DNA of 49,404 nt from an uncultured Hymenobacter sp. (GTDB lineage: Bacteria; Bacteroidota; Bacteroidia; Cytophagales; Hymenobacteraceae), in NCBI GenBank assembly GCA_913776615.1, contig CAJYPK010000058.1, positions 1 through 49,404 of the forward strand, in the 5' to 3' direction. The notes below the pieces were generated by a model, which ran no database searches, was not told where the DNA came from, and worked only from the letters and a program-made list of their open reading frames with translations. Shown here piece by piece: positions 41,012-48,426 of the stretch. How positions within the stretch are numbered: the stretch's first letter is position 1; the number at the start of each line of letters is the position of its first letter. The position numbers were made by a program, and so were the translations under genes.

Positions 41012-42805
41012 TCCGTTTACCTCCGCGCTCTTATACTGCATGCGGTAGAGCTGGGCGTAGTAGCCGCCGAGGCGCAGCAGCTCGTCGTGGGTGCCGGTTT
41101 CCTTGATTTCGCCGCGGTCGAGCACGATGATGCGGTCGGCTTTCTGGATGGTGCTGAGGCGGTGGGCGATGACGAGGGCGGTGCGGCCTTCCATGAGCTT
41201 GTCGATGGCCGACTGAATCATCTCCTCGGTTTCCGAATCGACGGACGAGGTAGCCTCGTCGAGCACGATGACGCGGGGCTCGTACACCAGGGCCCGCACG
41301 AAGCTGATGAGCTGGCGCTGACCCACCGAGAGCGTGGCCCCGCGCTCCATTACCGGGTAGTCGAGGCCGCCGGGCAGGCGCTCCATGAAGCGCTGGGCGC
41401 CCACGAGCGCCGCCGCTTCCCAGATTTTGGCGTCGCTGATGTCGCGGTTGCCGAGCGTGACGTTGTCGCGGATGGAGCCTGCGAAGAGGAACACGTCTTG
41501 CAGCACCACTCCAATCTGGCGGCGGAGCTGGCTGAGGTCGTACTCGCGCAGGTCTTCGCCATCGACGCGAACGTGGCCCCGCTGGATGTCGTAGAAACGC
41601 GAGAGCAGGTTGATAATGCTCGTTTTGCCCGCGCCGGTGGCCCCGACGAAGGCTACCGTTTGGCCGGGCTTCACGTGAAAGCTGATGTTTTTCAGCACCC
41701 ATTCGGGCTCGCTGACTTCGCCATCCTGCGCATTGTAGGCAAACCAGACCTTATCGAACTCTACTTCGCCGCGCAGCGGCGGCACAGGCTTGGTGCCGGA
41801 GGTCGCCACCAGGTCTTCGTTGTCGAGTAGTTTGAGCAGGCGCTCGGTACTCACCAAACCCAGCTGGAGGGTGTTGAAGCGGTCGGCAATCTGGCGGATA
41901 GGCCTGAAGAACAGCGCGTTGTACATGATAAAGGCAATCAGCTCGCCCTTGGAAATCGTACCGGCAATCTGCCCCTGGGCGGCGTACCACACCAGCAGCC
42001 CCACGCCGATGGCCCCCAGCACCTCGGCCACCGGGAAGTAGATGCTGTAGTAGAGCACCGATTTGATATTGGCCCGGGTGTGCTCCTGGTTGATGGCCTC
42101 GAATTTCCGGTATTCGCGCTCCTCGTTGTTGAAAATCTGCACCACGTTCATGCCCGTGAGGTGTTCCTGCACGAAGCTATTGAGCTTGGCCACGGCGTTG
42201 CGCACTTCCTGGAAGCTGCCCTTGACCTTCTCCTTGAACACGTAGGTGCTGAAGAGCAGGGGCGGAATCACGGACAGGCTGATGAGCGCCAGTTGCCAGT
42301 TGGTCCAGAACATGAACAGCATGAGGAAGACAATCTGGAGCAAGTCGCCCACCATCGCGGCCAGCCCCTCGCTGAACACGTCGGCCAGGGTTTCTACGTC
42401 CGAGATATTGCGCGTGACCAGCACCCCGATGGGCGTGCGGTCGAAGAAGCTGAGCTTGAAGCTGAGCAGGTGGCGGTAGAGGTCGGCCCTGATGTCGCGC
42501 ACGATGTACTGCCCCAGCCAGCCGCCATAGTAGGTCTGGAGATAGCTCACCAGCGTGTGCACCACCAGCAGGCCCAGCAGCCACACCGTCGAGCGGTTGA
42601 GGCCCGCCCAGTCGTTGTTGGTGATGTCCACATCGACCATGCGCTGAATGAGGGCGGGGCGCACGGTGCCCAGCACGGCCGTAGCCACGGTGAGCACGAT
42701 GAGGCCGATAAACACGCCCCGGTAGGGTCGCACGTAGGCGAGCAGGCGGCGCAGCACCTGCCAGTCGAATACCTGGCCGGTTTTGGTAGCAGAAGTTGGG
42801 TCCAT
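41009..42805 (-). CDS. ABC exporter half-transporter, canonical catalytic Glu, altered signature (MdlB/BmrD-like)
   Basis: 598 residues, exactly the length of the half-transporter at 34807. Six transmembrane helices occupy about 25-320. The nucleotide-binding domain has Walker A GATGAGKTS (388-396) and Walker B VIVLDEATSSVD with the catalytic Glu517. Its signature is LSVGQRQL (492-499) in place of LSGGQ. The Gly-to-Val change is as in E. coli MdlB. The matching change in the other half-transporter (Glu to Asp at 516) is what a heterodimer with one degenerate and one active ATP site would show. The stop codon lies in a heptamer palindrome. Substrate unknown; multidrug or lipid export is typical of the subfamily. 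Confidence 0.92.
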   Translation of the reverse strand: MDPTSATKTGQVFDWQVLRRLLAYVRPYRGVFIGLIVLTVATAVLGTVRPALIQRMVDVDITNNDWAGLNRSTVWLLGLLVVHTLVSYLQTYYGGWLGQYIVRDIRADLYRHLLSFKLSFFDRTPIGVLVTRNISDVETLADVFSEGLAAMVGDLLQIVFLMLFMFWTNWQLALISLSVIPPLLFSTYVFKEKVKGSFQEVRNAVAKLNSFVQEHLTGMNVVQIFNNEEREYRKFEAINQEHTRANIKSVLYYSIYFPVAEVLGAIGVGLLVWYAAQGQIAGTISKGELIAFIMYNALFFRPIRQIADRFNTLQLGLVSTERLLKLLDNEDLVATSGTKPVPPLRGEVEFDKVWFAYNAQDGEVSEPEWVLKNISFHVKPGQTVAFVGATGAGKTSIINLLSRFYDIQRGHVRVDGEDLREYDLSQLRRQIGVVLQDVFLFAGSIRDNVTLGNRDISDAKIWEAAALVGAQRFMERLPGGLDYPVMERGATLSVGQRQLISFVRALVYEPRVIVLDEATSSVDSETEEMIQSAIDKLMEGRTALVIAHRLSTIQKADRIIVLDRGEIKETGTHDELLRLGGYYAQLYRMQYKSAEVNG

Positions 42806-42998
42806 AAGCGTAACGGGCTAACAAAGGTCGGCACGTTTCGTTGCGGCTGGCACGCGCAATCGCCGCTATCTAGTGGACTGTTTTGTACCGAATTTGGAAC
42901 CCACCGGAAACTTAACGGGCTTTTTTGTACCTCAGCTACTTGCCCTGGCAAGGCACCACGTTCATTCCTCGTTATCCATCGGCCTGTCGAACAGATTT

Positions 42999-43442
42999 TT
43001 ATCTTAGTTTTTTCCGTACCCAGGCGGGCAGCGGCTGGCCCTGCTCCACGGCCGCAATCAACTGCCGCTCGCGGGCGGGCCGGTAGCGCCGCTGCTTGCT
43101 AATACCGCGCACCAGCAGATACGCGGTGTAGCCCATAAAGCCCCATTGCACGCCTCGCCCCACCCGCTGAAAATTGGTTTCGGGTGGCCCCTGCGTGGCC
43201 TGTAGCACGGTAAAGCAGGCCAGGGACAGCCCCGCCAGGGCCGTGGTGCGCACCCGGGGCGCCCGGCGCTGGGCCGCAAACAATTGCTGGAGCCGCTGAA
43301 TGGTATCCTGGCGGGCCAGCACCATTGCCTTATCTGCGTTGGCCGGGGTAGGCACGGCGGGCAGTTGCTGGGCATTACCCGGCCCCGCAGCCAGCCAGGC
43401 CAGCAAGCTCACCAGGAGCTGTATCTTAGCTACATACTTCAT
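42999..43442 (-). CDS. Small exported/membrane protein of the peptide-export operon
   Basis: 147 residues from the ATG at 43442 (MKYVAKIQLLVSLLAWLAAG, signal peptide cleaved near GNAQ). The ATG overlaps the exporter stop as ATGA, so translation is coupled. After a Gln/Ala/Arg-rich helix (AMVLARQDTIQRLQQLFAAQ) come two short hydrophobic stretches (TTALAGLSLACFTVLQAT and GVQWGFMGYTAYLLVRG) and a basic tail ending AWVRKKLR. No family is recognised. Coupling to the C39 exporter suggests a role in export, immunity or self-protection. The following 42806-42998 holds a promoter-like segment of the minus-strand exporter but no gene. Confidence 0.72.
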   Translation of the reverse strand: MKYVAKIQLLVSLLAWLAAGPGNAQQLPAVPTPANADKAMVLARQDTIQRLQQLFAAQRRAPRVRTTALAGLSLACFTVLQATQGPPETNFQRVGRGVQWGFMGYTAYLLVRGISKQRRYRPARERQLIAAVEQGQPLPAWVRKKLR

Positions 43443-45592
43443 GACAAAAACTGGGGCGTTGGAATAATTGAAGCAGCCAGCGGCTGCAAGTGACCTTGCG
43501 AGAGTCGCCACACCTGGCTGGCTCCCTCGACGAGGGCCAGCTTATGCGTTATCAGGATAATGCTCGTAGTGGGCCGCAGCCGGTCGAGTACGCGCAGCAC
43601 GAATTGCTCCATGCACTCGTCCATTGCGGCCGTGGGCTCGTCGAGCAACAGCAGCTGAGGCCGGGCGTAGAGCGCCCGGGCAAAAGCCACCAGCTGCCGC
43701 TGCCCCCCCGACAGGGCCACGCCATCTTCGCCCAGGGCCGTATAGTACCCCTGCGGCAGGGCCTCGAAATACGCGTCAAAGCCCCACTCCCGGCAAAATG
43801 CGACCAGGGCCTCCAGCCCGGTAGTGGGGTCGCTCAGGCAGACGTTATCGAGCAGGGTACCGTTGAACAGCTTGGGATGCTGGGCCACGGCGCTTACTAC
43901 CCGGCGCCAGCTGCGCGTGGTAATGGCCTGCCACTCAGTTCCATTTACCAGCACCCTGCCTTGGCTGGGCTCATAAAAGCGCTGCAACAGCTGAAACAGC
44001 GTGGTCTTGCCAGTACCGCTCTGGCCTACGATGGCCAGTAGCTCGCCCCGCGCCAGCCGCAGCGACACGGCATCGAGCAAAGGCGGCTGGCCCGCAAAGC
44101 CGAAGCTTACCTCCTGCACTGCCAACTCTTGCAGCGCGAGCGCCGGCGCAGCCTCGTCCTCGGCCAGCTCGGGCTCATTTTTGCTGTACTCGTACATGCG
44201 CTCGAAAGCTACGCGAGCCTCTTGCAGCTGCATGACGGTGAGCGACAGGCTGGTCAGCGCCGGTACCATTGCGCCCGTTATCGATAAAATAGCCACTAGT
44301 TCCCCCAGGCTCAACGCCCGGTGGACCACGAGCGATACCGTGAAGGCCAGCGTACCCACCCAAAAAAACGCATTGAGGACCTCGGCCGCCGTGGCGAAGC
44401 GCAGGCCCACTAGCCGCAGCCAGTAGCCCTGCGCCTGCAAGTGCCCGTACGCCACCTGGGTGAGCTGGGCAAAAAACCGTTCCTGGCCCGCCGCCTTTAC
44501 CTCCGCAATTCCTTGCAGCGTATCGATGTACTGGCTTTCGTTGAGGGCCGCCGCCCCCATCACGGCGCGCTGCCCGCTCAGGATGGGCTGGTGAAAGCGC
44601 CGGGCCACGAGCCAGTACAGCATACTGTAAATCAGCATGCAACTACCAAGGAGCCGCGAGTAAAGCCACACGTAGCCCAGCGCCGCTACGACGACCAGCA
44701 AGTTGATGGTCATGGTACCTACCAAGTGGTTGACGGCTTGCTGAATGCGGCCGGTATCGTTGAGGCGGGTAATGAAGTCGCCGGTTTTGCGGCCGTCGAA
44801 AAAGCGCTTGGGCAGGTACAGCAGGGTTTCAAAAAAGCGGCCCGTGAGGCGGTTGCTCAGGTCCTGGCCCTGCCGGGCCAGCAGCCAGCCCCGCAGCCAG
44901 CCCAGCGCGGCGCGTATCAGCAGCAGTCCGGCCAGCATACCCAATCCCAGCCACAGCCGCCGAAAATCGCGCTGCGGCAGCAGATGGTCGATAAGCTGTT
45001 GCGAAAACAAGGCTGTTGCCAGGCCCAGCACCGTGGTTACCAGGCCCAGCCCGGTAGCCACGGCCAGCGCGGGCACATCGGGCTGCACCAGGTGGTAGAG
45101 CCACTGCCGCTTGCGCCGGGTATCGGGCGGGGCCTGCCCCAGCTGCGCCGTGGGAGCCAGCGTGAGCAGGGCCAGCGAGGGCCAGCGCTGCGCCAGCGCC
45201 GCCTCGGTATACTCGACCAGCCCCACGGCAGGGTCGCCGATGCAAAAGCACTGCCGACTGTCGTCCCAGGCGTAGCACACCAAAAAGTGGTTGAGATGAC
45301 GCTCCTGCGGACCTTCCCCGAAGCGCACGTGCAGGATAACCGGCGCCCGTAAGCTGGCTTTGAACTGCGCGACCGACTCGGCCTGCCAGCCTTCCGGACG
45401 AAAGCCCAGCTGCTGGGCGGCCTGGTAGAGCCCCAGCAGCGTAGTGCCCTGCCGACGGGTGCCGCTGTAATCACGCAGCCGCTCCAGGGGCACATCACCG
45501 CCGTAATACCGAATAATAGACGCCAGGCAGGCGACCCCGCAATCCGCCGTATCGAGCTGGCGCACGAACGTATCCTTGTTTTTATCTGACAT
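43439..45592 (-). CDS. Peptidase C39-domain ABC exporter (PCAT)
   Basis: 717 residues from the ATG at 45592 (MSDKNKDTFVRQLDTADCGV). Residues 1-140 are a C39 peptidase: Gln12, nucleophile Cys18 in RQLDTADCGVACLAS, His102 in HLNHFLVCYAW and Asp120 in CFCIGDPAVG, so all catalytic residues are present. Six transmembrane helices span about 165-440. The ATPase has Walker A GQSGTGKTT (523-531), signature LSGGQRQL (627-634), Walker B LLLLDEPTAAMD (647-658) and H-loop ITHK (His683). It should cut a double-glycine leader while exporting the mature peptide. It is 79 bp downstream of the thioredoxin-like gene and ends in an ATGA overlap with the next gene. No HlyD-like adaptor or TolC is encoded in the window. 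Confidence 0.95.
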   Translation of the reverse strand: MSDKNKDTFVRQLDTADCGVACLASIIRYYGGDVPLERLRDYSGTRRQGTTLLGLYQAAQQLGFRPEGWQAESVAQFKASLRAPVILHVRFGEGPQERHLNHFLVCYAWDDSRQCFCIGDPAVGLVEYTEAALAQRWPSLALLTLAPTAQLGQAPPDTRRKRQWLYHLVQPDVPALAVATGLGLVTTVLGLATALFSQQLIDHLLPQRDFRRLWLGLGMLAGLLLIRAALGWLRGWLLARQGQDLSNRLTGRFFETLLYLPKRFFDGRKTGDFITRLNDTGRIQQAVNHLVGTMTINLLVVVAALGYVWLYSRLLGSCMLIYSMLYWLVARRFHQPILSGQRAVMGAAALNESQYIDTLQGIAEVKAAGQERFFAQLTQVAYGHLQAQGYWLRLVGLRFATAAEVLNAFFWVGTLAFTVSLVVHRALSLGELVAILSITGAMVPALTSLSLTVMQLQEARVAFERMYEYSKNEPELAEDEAAPALALQELAVQEVSFGFAGQPPLLDAVSLRLARGELLAIVGQSGTGKTTLFQLLQRFYEPSQGRVLVNGTEWQAITTRSWRRVVSAVAQHPKLFNGTLLDNVCLSDPTTGLEALVAFCREWGFDAYFEALPQGYYTALGEDGVALSGGQRQLVAFARALYARPQLLLLDEPTAAMDECMEQFVLRVLDRLRPTTSIILITHKLALVEGASQVWRLSQGHLQPLAASIIPTPQFLS

Positions 45593-45671
45593 AGTAGGTT
45601 GCCCATAGCGCCGCCTCGCCGTGCGGCAGGCGGCCAGCCAGCGGCCGGCGCGGCACGCCAAGCCACCCTTG

Positions 45672-46184
45672 TTAGTGAAGCCCTTGCAGCAAGGCGGCCA
45701 CGCTGGTTTCGCCCCGGTAGCGCCGCACCAGCGTCTTCTGGCCGCTGTAAGCCAGCGCACTGGGGGCGGCCACAAACCCCAGCGTCTGCATGGCCACGGC
45801 CGGCGTAATCTGCGCTACGCGCACGGTCGGCAGCTCACTCAGTCCCTGCTGCCGGGCAAAGAGCCGCAGGCTGGGCAGCGAATCGGTGGAGAGCCACACG
45901 ACGTTGGTGCGGGCCAGCGCCGCGGCATGTTGGCGAAACTCGGCCGCTTCCCGCTGGCAGTGGTCGCAGTCGGGAGCGAAGTAGACGAGCAGCACCGGCC
46001 CAGCCAGCCGGCCCAGCGGGGGCAGGCTGGCCCCGTCCACGGCCCGGGCGGCAAAGGTGGGCAGCGTGGCTACCCGGTGCGCCAGCGCCCGGCGCCGGGC
46101 CTGCGCGGCCCAGGTAGCCCACGCCAGCCCGCCCACTACTCCTGCCAATATGAGCGCCACGGCGCTACGCACCCAGCGGCTCAT
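45672..46184 (-). CDS. Membrane-anchored thioredoxin-like oxidoreductase
   Basis: 170 residues from the ATG at 46184 (MSRWVRSAVALILAGVVGGL). An N-terminal membrane helix is followed by a periplasmic thioredoxin fold. The redox motif CDHC is Cys73/Cys76 in LLVYFAPDCDHCQREAAEF. The cis-Pro region is SELPTVRV, and TPAVAMQTLGFVAAPSAL follows. It is of the AhpC/TSA-Redoxin or TlpA-like type. The ATG overlaps the stop of the five-helix membrane gene (ATGA at 46181-46184), so they are co-translated. Its place in a bacteriocin-like operon whose peptide has two Cys makes it a good candidate for making or repairing that disulfide; this is inference. Confidence 0.9.
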   Translation of the reverse strand: MSRWVRSAVALILAGVVGGLAWATWAAQARRRALAHRVATLPTFAARAVDGASLPPLGRLAGPVLLVYFAPDCDHCQREAAEFRQHAAALARTNVVWLSTDSLPSLRLFARQQGLSELPTVRVAQITPAVAMQTLGFVAAPSALAYSGQKTLVRRYRGETSVAALLQGLH

Positions 46185-46852
46185 GCGAAGCTGACCGTTA
46201 AGAACATAATGAACAGTACCCATACCAGGAGGGCCGGCCCGTAGGTGAGGGCCACCAGCCGCACCGCCCGCGTCCAGGGCCACGCCACCAATTGGCTTAC
46301 CAGCAAAGCCAGCACTACCCAATACAGTAGCTCAAAGCCGTTGAGAAGCTGCAAAGGGTAGCGCAGCCACGCCTCTACTTGGTAGAGGTCAACCAGGCTA
46401 GCCAGGCTCAGCGGACAGAAGGCCGATAGGTCGCGCAGCTCGTAGTGCGGATGCAACTGACTGAACCAAACTATCTTCAAAATACCGGGCAGGAGAAAAA
46501 TCAGCTCCGCGAAAATGGCGGCCCGCAGAAAAGGCCGGTAGCGCCACTGCTCGGTGAAAACGTAGTACCCCGTAGCCAGCAAGGCGGCTATCACGCTCAC
46601 CTTGCCCAGCAGCAACACGGGTAGCAGCACGTAGGCCACCCAGTCCCACTGCTGATTCAGCTCGATAAAGTGGCGTATCTGCCCATCGCTCATCTGCCCG
46701 GCAAACGAGGTAAAATACAGCTCGTCACTGACCAATAATACTTTACCACAAAACAGCAGAAATAAGTACAGCCCCGCTACTATCCCAAACGCCGGCCAGT
46801 TGCGAGCAGAAGAGAGGGGGGGCGAGGAGGGCACAAGGCCGAAAGCTGTCAT
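46181..46852 (-). CDS. Five-helix integral membrane protein of the peptide cluster
   Basis: 223 residues, highly hydrophobic: helices near WPAFGIVAGLYLFLLFCGKV, VAYVLLPVLLLGKVSVIAAL, AIFAELIFLLPGILKIVWF, FELLYWVVLALLVSQLVA and VALTYGPALLVWVLFIMFLT. No enzymatic motif is visible. It is the first gene after the precursor's hairpin and overlaps the thioredoxin-like gene by ATGA. Membrane proteins of this sort in peptide-export clusters often act as immunity or maturation factors; which of these applies is not known. I recognise no family. Confidence 0.85.
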   Translation of the reverse strand: MTAFGLVPSSPPLSSARNWPAFGIVAGLYLFLLFCGKVLLVSDELYFTSFAGQMSDGQIRHFIELNQQWDWVAYVLLPVLLLGKVSVIAALLATGYYVFTEQWRYRPFLRAAIFAELIFLLPGILKIVWFSQLHPHYELRDLSAFCPLSLASLVDLYQVEAWLRYPLQLLNGFELLYWVVLALLVSQLVAWPWTRAVRLVALTYGPALLVWVLFIMFLTVSFA

Positions 46853-46917
46853 TGCAGAGAAAAGAGTAAAATCGGGGATGGAATTGGCCCTGATGGCCAG
46901 CGGCCGGCCGGGTAAAA

Positions 46918-46949
46918 TACCTGGGAGACTTTTCGAAGCCTCCCAGGTA
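46918..46949 (-). terminator. Hairpin between the peptide precursor and the export genes
   Basis: A 10-bp stem TACCTGGGAG / CTCCCAGGTA; on the minus strand it is followed by TTTTACC. It lies 54 bp past the precursor stop. Partial termination here would make precursor mRNA more abundant than exporter mRNA, as is usual in bacteriocin operons. Confidence 0.7.
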
Positions 46950-47002
46950 CCCAGACCTTGTGGAGTAGTGCCAGCTGGCTGGCAACCACCCGGCCAGTTA
47001 GG

Positions 47003-47185
47003 CTAGCACTCGTCGCTGATGGCCAGCGCCCCGCCCACTACGGCAGCCGCTACGCCCACTACGCTGCCGATGCTGGCAGCTACGCCAAGGCCCGTAGCAG
47101 CAATTGCAATCGCGCAACGCAACCACTGTGCAAAACCACCTTCGTGGGCGGCCATTTCCTGTACCGTTAGCTTATTCATCTTCAT
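47003..47185 (-). CDS. Double-glycine leader peptide precursor (bacteriocin-like)
   Basis: A 60-residue precursor from the ATG at 47185 (MKMNKLTVQEMAAHEGG), or 58 residues from the second ATG at 47179. Counting back from the cleavage site, Gly-1, Gly-2, Met-7, Glu-8, Thr-11 and Leu-12 match the consensus of C39-cleaved leaders. The 43-residue mature part, FAQWLRCAIAIAATGLGVAA followed by SIGSVVGVAAAVVGGALAISDEC, is rich in Ala, Gly and Val, is a probable membrane helix, and contains G23xxxG27. Its only cysteines are Cys7 and the very last residue, Cys43. It lies upstream of a C39 exporter and a thioredoxin-like protein on the same strand. It is a class II-like bacteriocin or signal peptide; no close match is known to me. 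Confidence 0.85.
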   Translation of the reverse strand: MKMNKLTVQEMAAHEGGFAQWLRCAIAIAATGLGVAASIGSVVGVAAAVVGGALAISDEC

Positions 47186-47282
47186 TTTTATGTAAAGAAT
47201 TGTGCCTACTCTTTGGGCAAGGGCTTTCGGCATCCCCCTTTGTTCTCGAGAACGGCACAATACTATCATCGTAAAAATGAAG
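47180..47282. promoter_or_regulatory. Mirror-image divergent leader region of the peptide cluster
   Basis: The region between the precursor and the divergent gene is built as two matching half-leaders. CTTCATTTTTA (47180-47190) is the complement of TAAAAATGAAG (47272-47282), and ATTGTGCC (47199-47206) is the complement of GGCACAAT (47254-47261). Both pairs share one centre near 47231. So each transcript begins with the same order of elements: GGCACAAT, 8-10 nt, TAAAAATGAAG. On the plus strand a TTTG (47212-47215), 19 bp, then CCCCTTTG (47235-47242) fits a Bacteroidota promoter. Joint control of both transcripts is likely. Confidence 0.7.
47242..47253. promoter_or_regulatory. Perfect 12-bp palindrome, candidate operator
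   Basis: GTTCTCGAGAAC overlaps the 3' G of the plus-strand -7-like CCCCTTTG and lies between the divergent leaders. A perfect dyad at this place is a good candidate for a dimeric regulator's binding site. No regulator gene is encoded next to it. Confidence 0.55.
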
Positions 47283-47287
47283 GCGCT

Positions 47288-47452
47288 ATGAAAACAATAA
47301 TTATGTTTTTATTTCTTTCAGCGCTCTTGACAACGCCTGCTTTTTGCAGCACCTTTGGCGGCAAAGCCGGCCTCATCTTCGCGAAATTGGAATCGCAACA
47401 ACGTGTCTCACTAGCTATTTCACCCAATCAACTGGTACCTATATTCTTCTAG
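47288..47452 (+). pseudogene. Truncated outer-membrane barrel gene (signal peptide and first strand only)
   Basis: A 54-residue ORF from the ATG at 47288: MKTIIMFLFLSALLTTPAFC, then STFGGKAGLIFAKLESQQRV. The second part matches the first strand of PorT-like Bacteroidota barrels ('FGVKAGLNFAxL'), but the frame stops 20 residues later. It is probably the 5' stub of a barrel gene that was interrupted. It could instead be a short secreted peptide, because its start is intact and it has a promoter-like region; I consider that less likely. Confidence 0.5.
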
Positions 47453-47472
47453 TGGCACCCTTAGCAGATAAA

Positions 47473-48426
47473 ATGCATTTCCTTTTTCTCCTGGTGCTCG
47501 CGCTCGTGCGTAGCGGCACTGTGCGAGCCGAAACCGGACTAACCGGACAGCTACTCGATCAGGCCACGCACCGGCCGCTGGGCTACGTGAGCGTGGGCGT
47601 AGTGCGGCAGCCGATTGGCACGGTGGCCGACGGCCAGGGCCGGTTTACCTTGAACCTACCGGCCAGCTACGACGCCGATTCGGTGCGCTTCTCGCTCCTG
47701 GGCTACGCCACGCGCACGCTCACGGTGGCCGCGCTACGGCAGCAGCTGGCCACTGGGCCGCTACTGCTCATGCCCCAGCCGGTGCCACTGCGCGAGGCAC
47801 GTGTGCTGTCGCCCGGGCTGCGGCGGCGCGAGCTGGGAAATTTTGTGAAGGTCAGGGCCGGCGTTATCCAGGGGTTCGATGCCAACCTGGCGGGCAATCA
47901 GTTTGGGCAGCGCATTGCCATCAAGCGGCCGGCTTTTCTGGAAGAAGTGGCATTCGGCCTCACGTACTGCACGTACGACACCGTTTATTTTCGGCTCAAT
48001 GTGTACCGGCTGCGCGATGATTTTCCGGCCGAGAATCTGCTGCCCCGGCCCGTTTACCTGCGCGTGAGCCGGGCGGCCGCCCAGCAGCCCGTCACCGTAG
48101 ACCTCCGGGCGTATTCGCTCTGGCTGACGGAAGACGTGGTCGTGGCCCTGGAACTGGTGCGGCCGCTGGGCAAGGGCACGCTGTGCTTTGCCTCCACCCT
48201 GCTGGGCGGGCCAGTGTACGAACTGTCGCAGTCGCCCGGCCCCGGCACTACCCTGAATACCAAGCCCAGGTTTTGGGCACCGCTGCCCACGGCGCAGCAA
48301 GCGCAGCCCGGCAACGGCCCGTGGGTGAAGCACAGCGGAATTGGCCTCTGCCTGGCCGCACGCGTGCTTCAGGTGCCAAGCCAGTCTACTGCGGAGCTTA
48401 CGGCCGGGCAGCCAGCCCAGCCCTAG
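47473..48426 (+). CDS. Secreted protein with a carboxypeptidase-regulatory-like domain
   Basis: 317 residues from the ATG at 47473 (MHFLFLLVLALVRSGTVRAE, signal peptide). Residues 22-95 form the CarboxypepD_reg-like domain common at the start of TonB-dependent receptors and surface proteins: GLTGQLLDQATHRPLGYVSV, GTVADGQGRFTLNLP and VRFSLLGYATRTL. No TonB box or plug follows. The rest is a beta-rich domain (VAFGLTYCTYDTVYFRLNVY, VVVALELVRPLG) of unknown role. It begins 20 bp after the truncated barrel frame, so a shared transcript is likely. The stop (TAG, 48424-48426) overlaps the truA stop. Confidence 0.75.
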   Translation: MHFLFLLVLALVRSGTVRAETGLTGQLLDQATHRPLGYVSVGVVRQPIGTVADGQGRFTLNLPASYDADSVRFSLLGYATRTLTVAALRQQLATGPLLLMPQPVPLREARVLSPGLRRRELGNFVKVRAGVIQGFDANLAGNQFGQRIAIKRPAFLEEVAFGLTYCTYDTVYFRLNVYRLRDDFPAENLLPRPVYLRVSRAAAQQPVTVDLRAYSLWLTEDVVVALELVRPLGKGTLCFASTLLGGPVYELSQSPGPGTTLNTKPRFWAPLPTAQQAQPGNGPWVKHSGIGLCLAARVLQVPSQSTAELTAGQPAQP

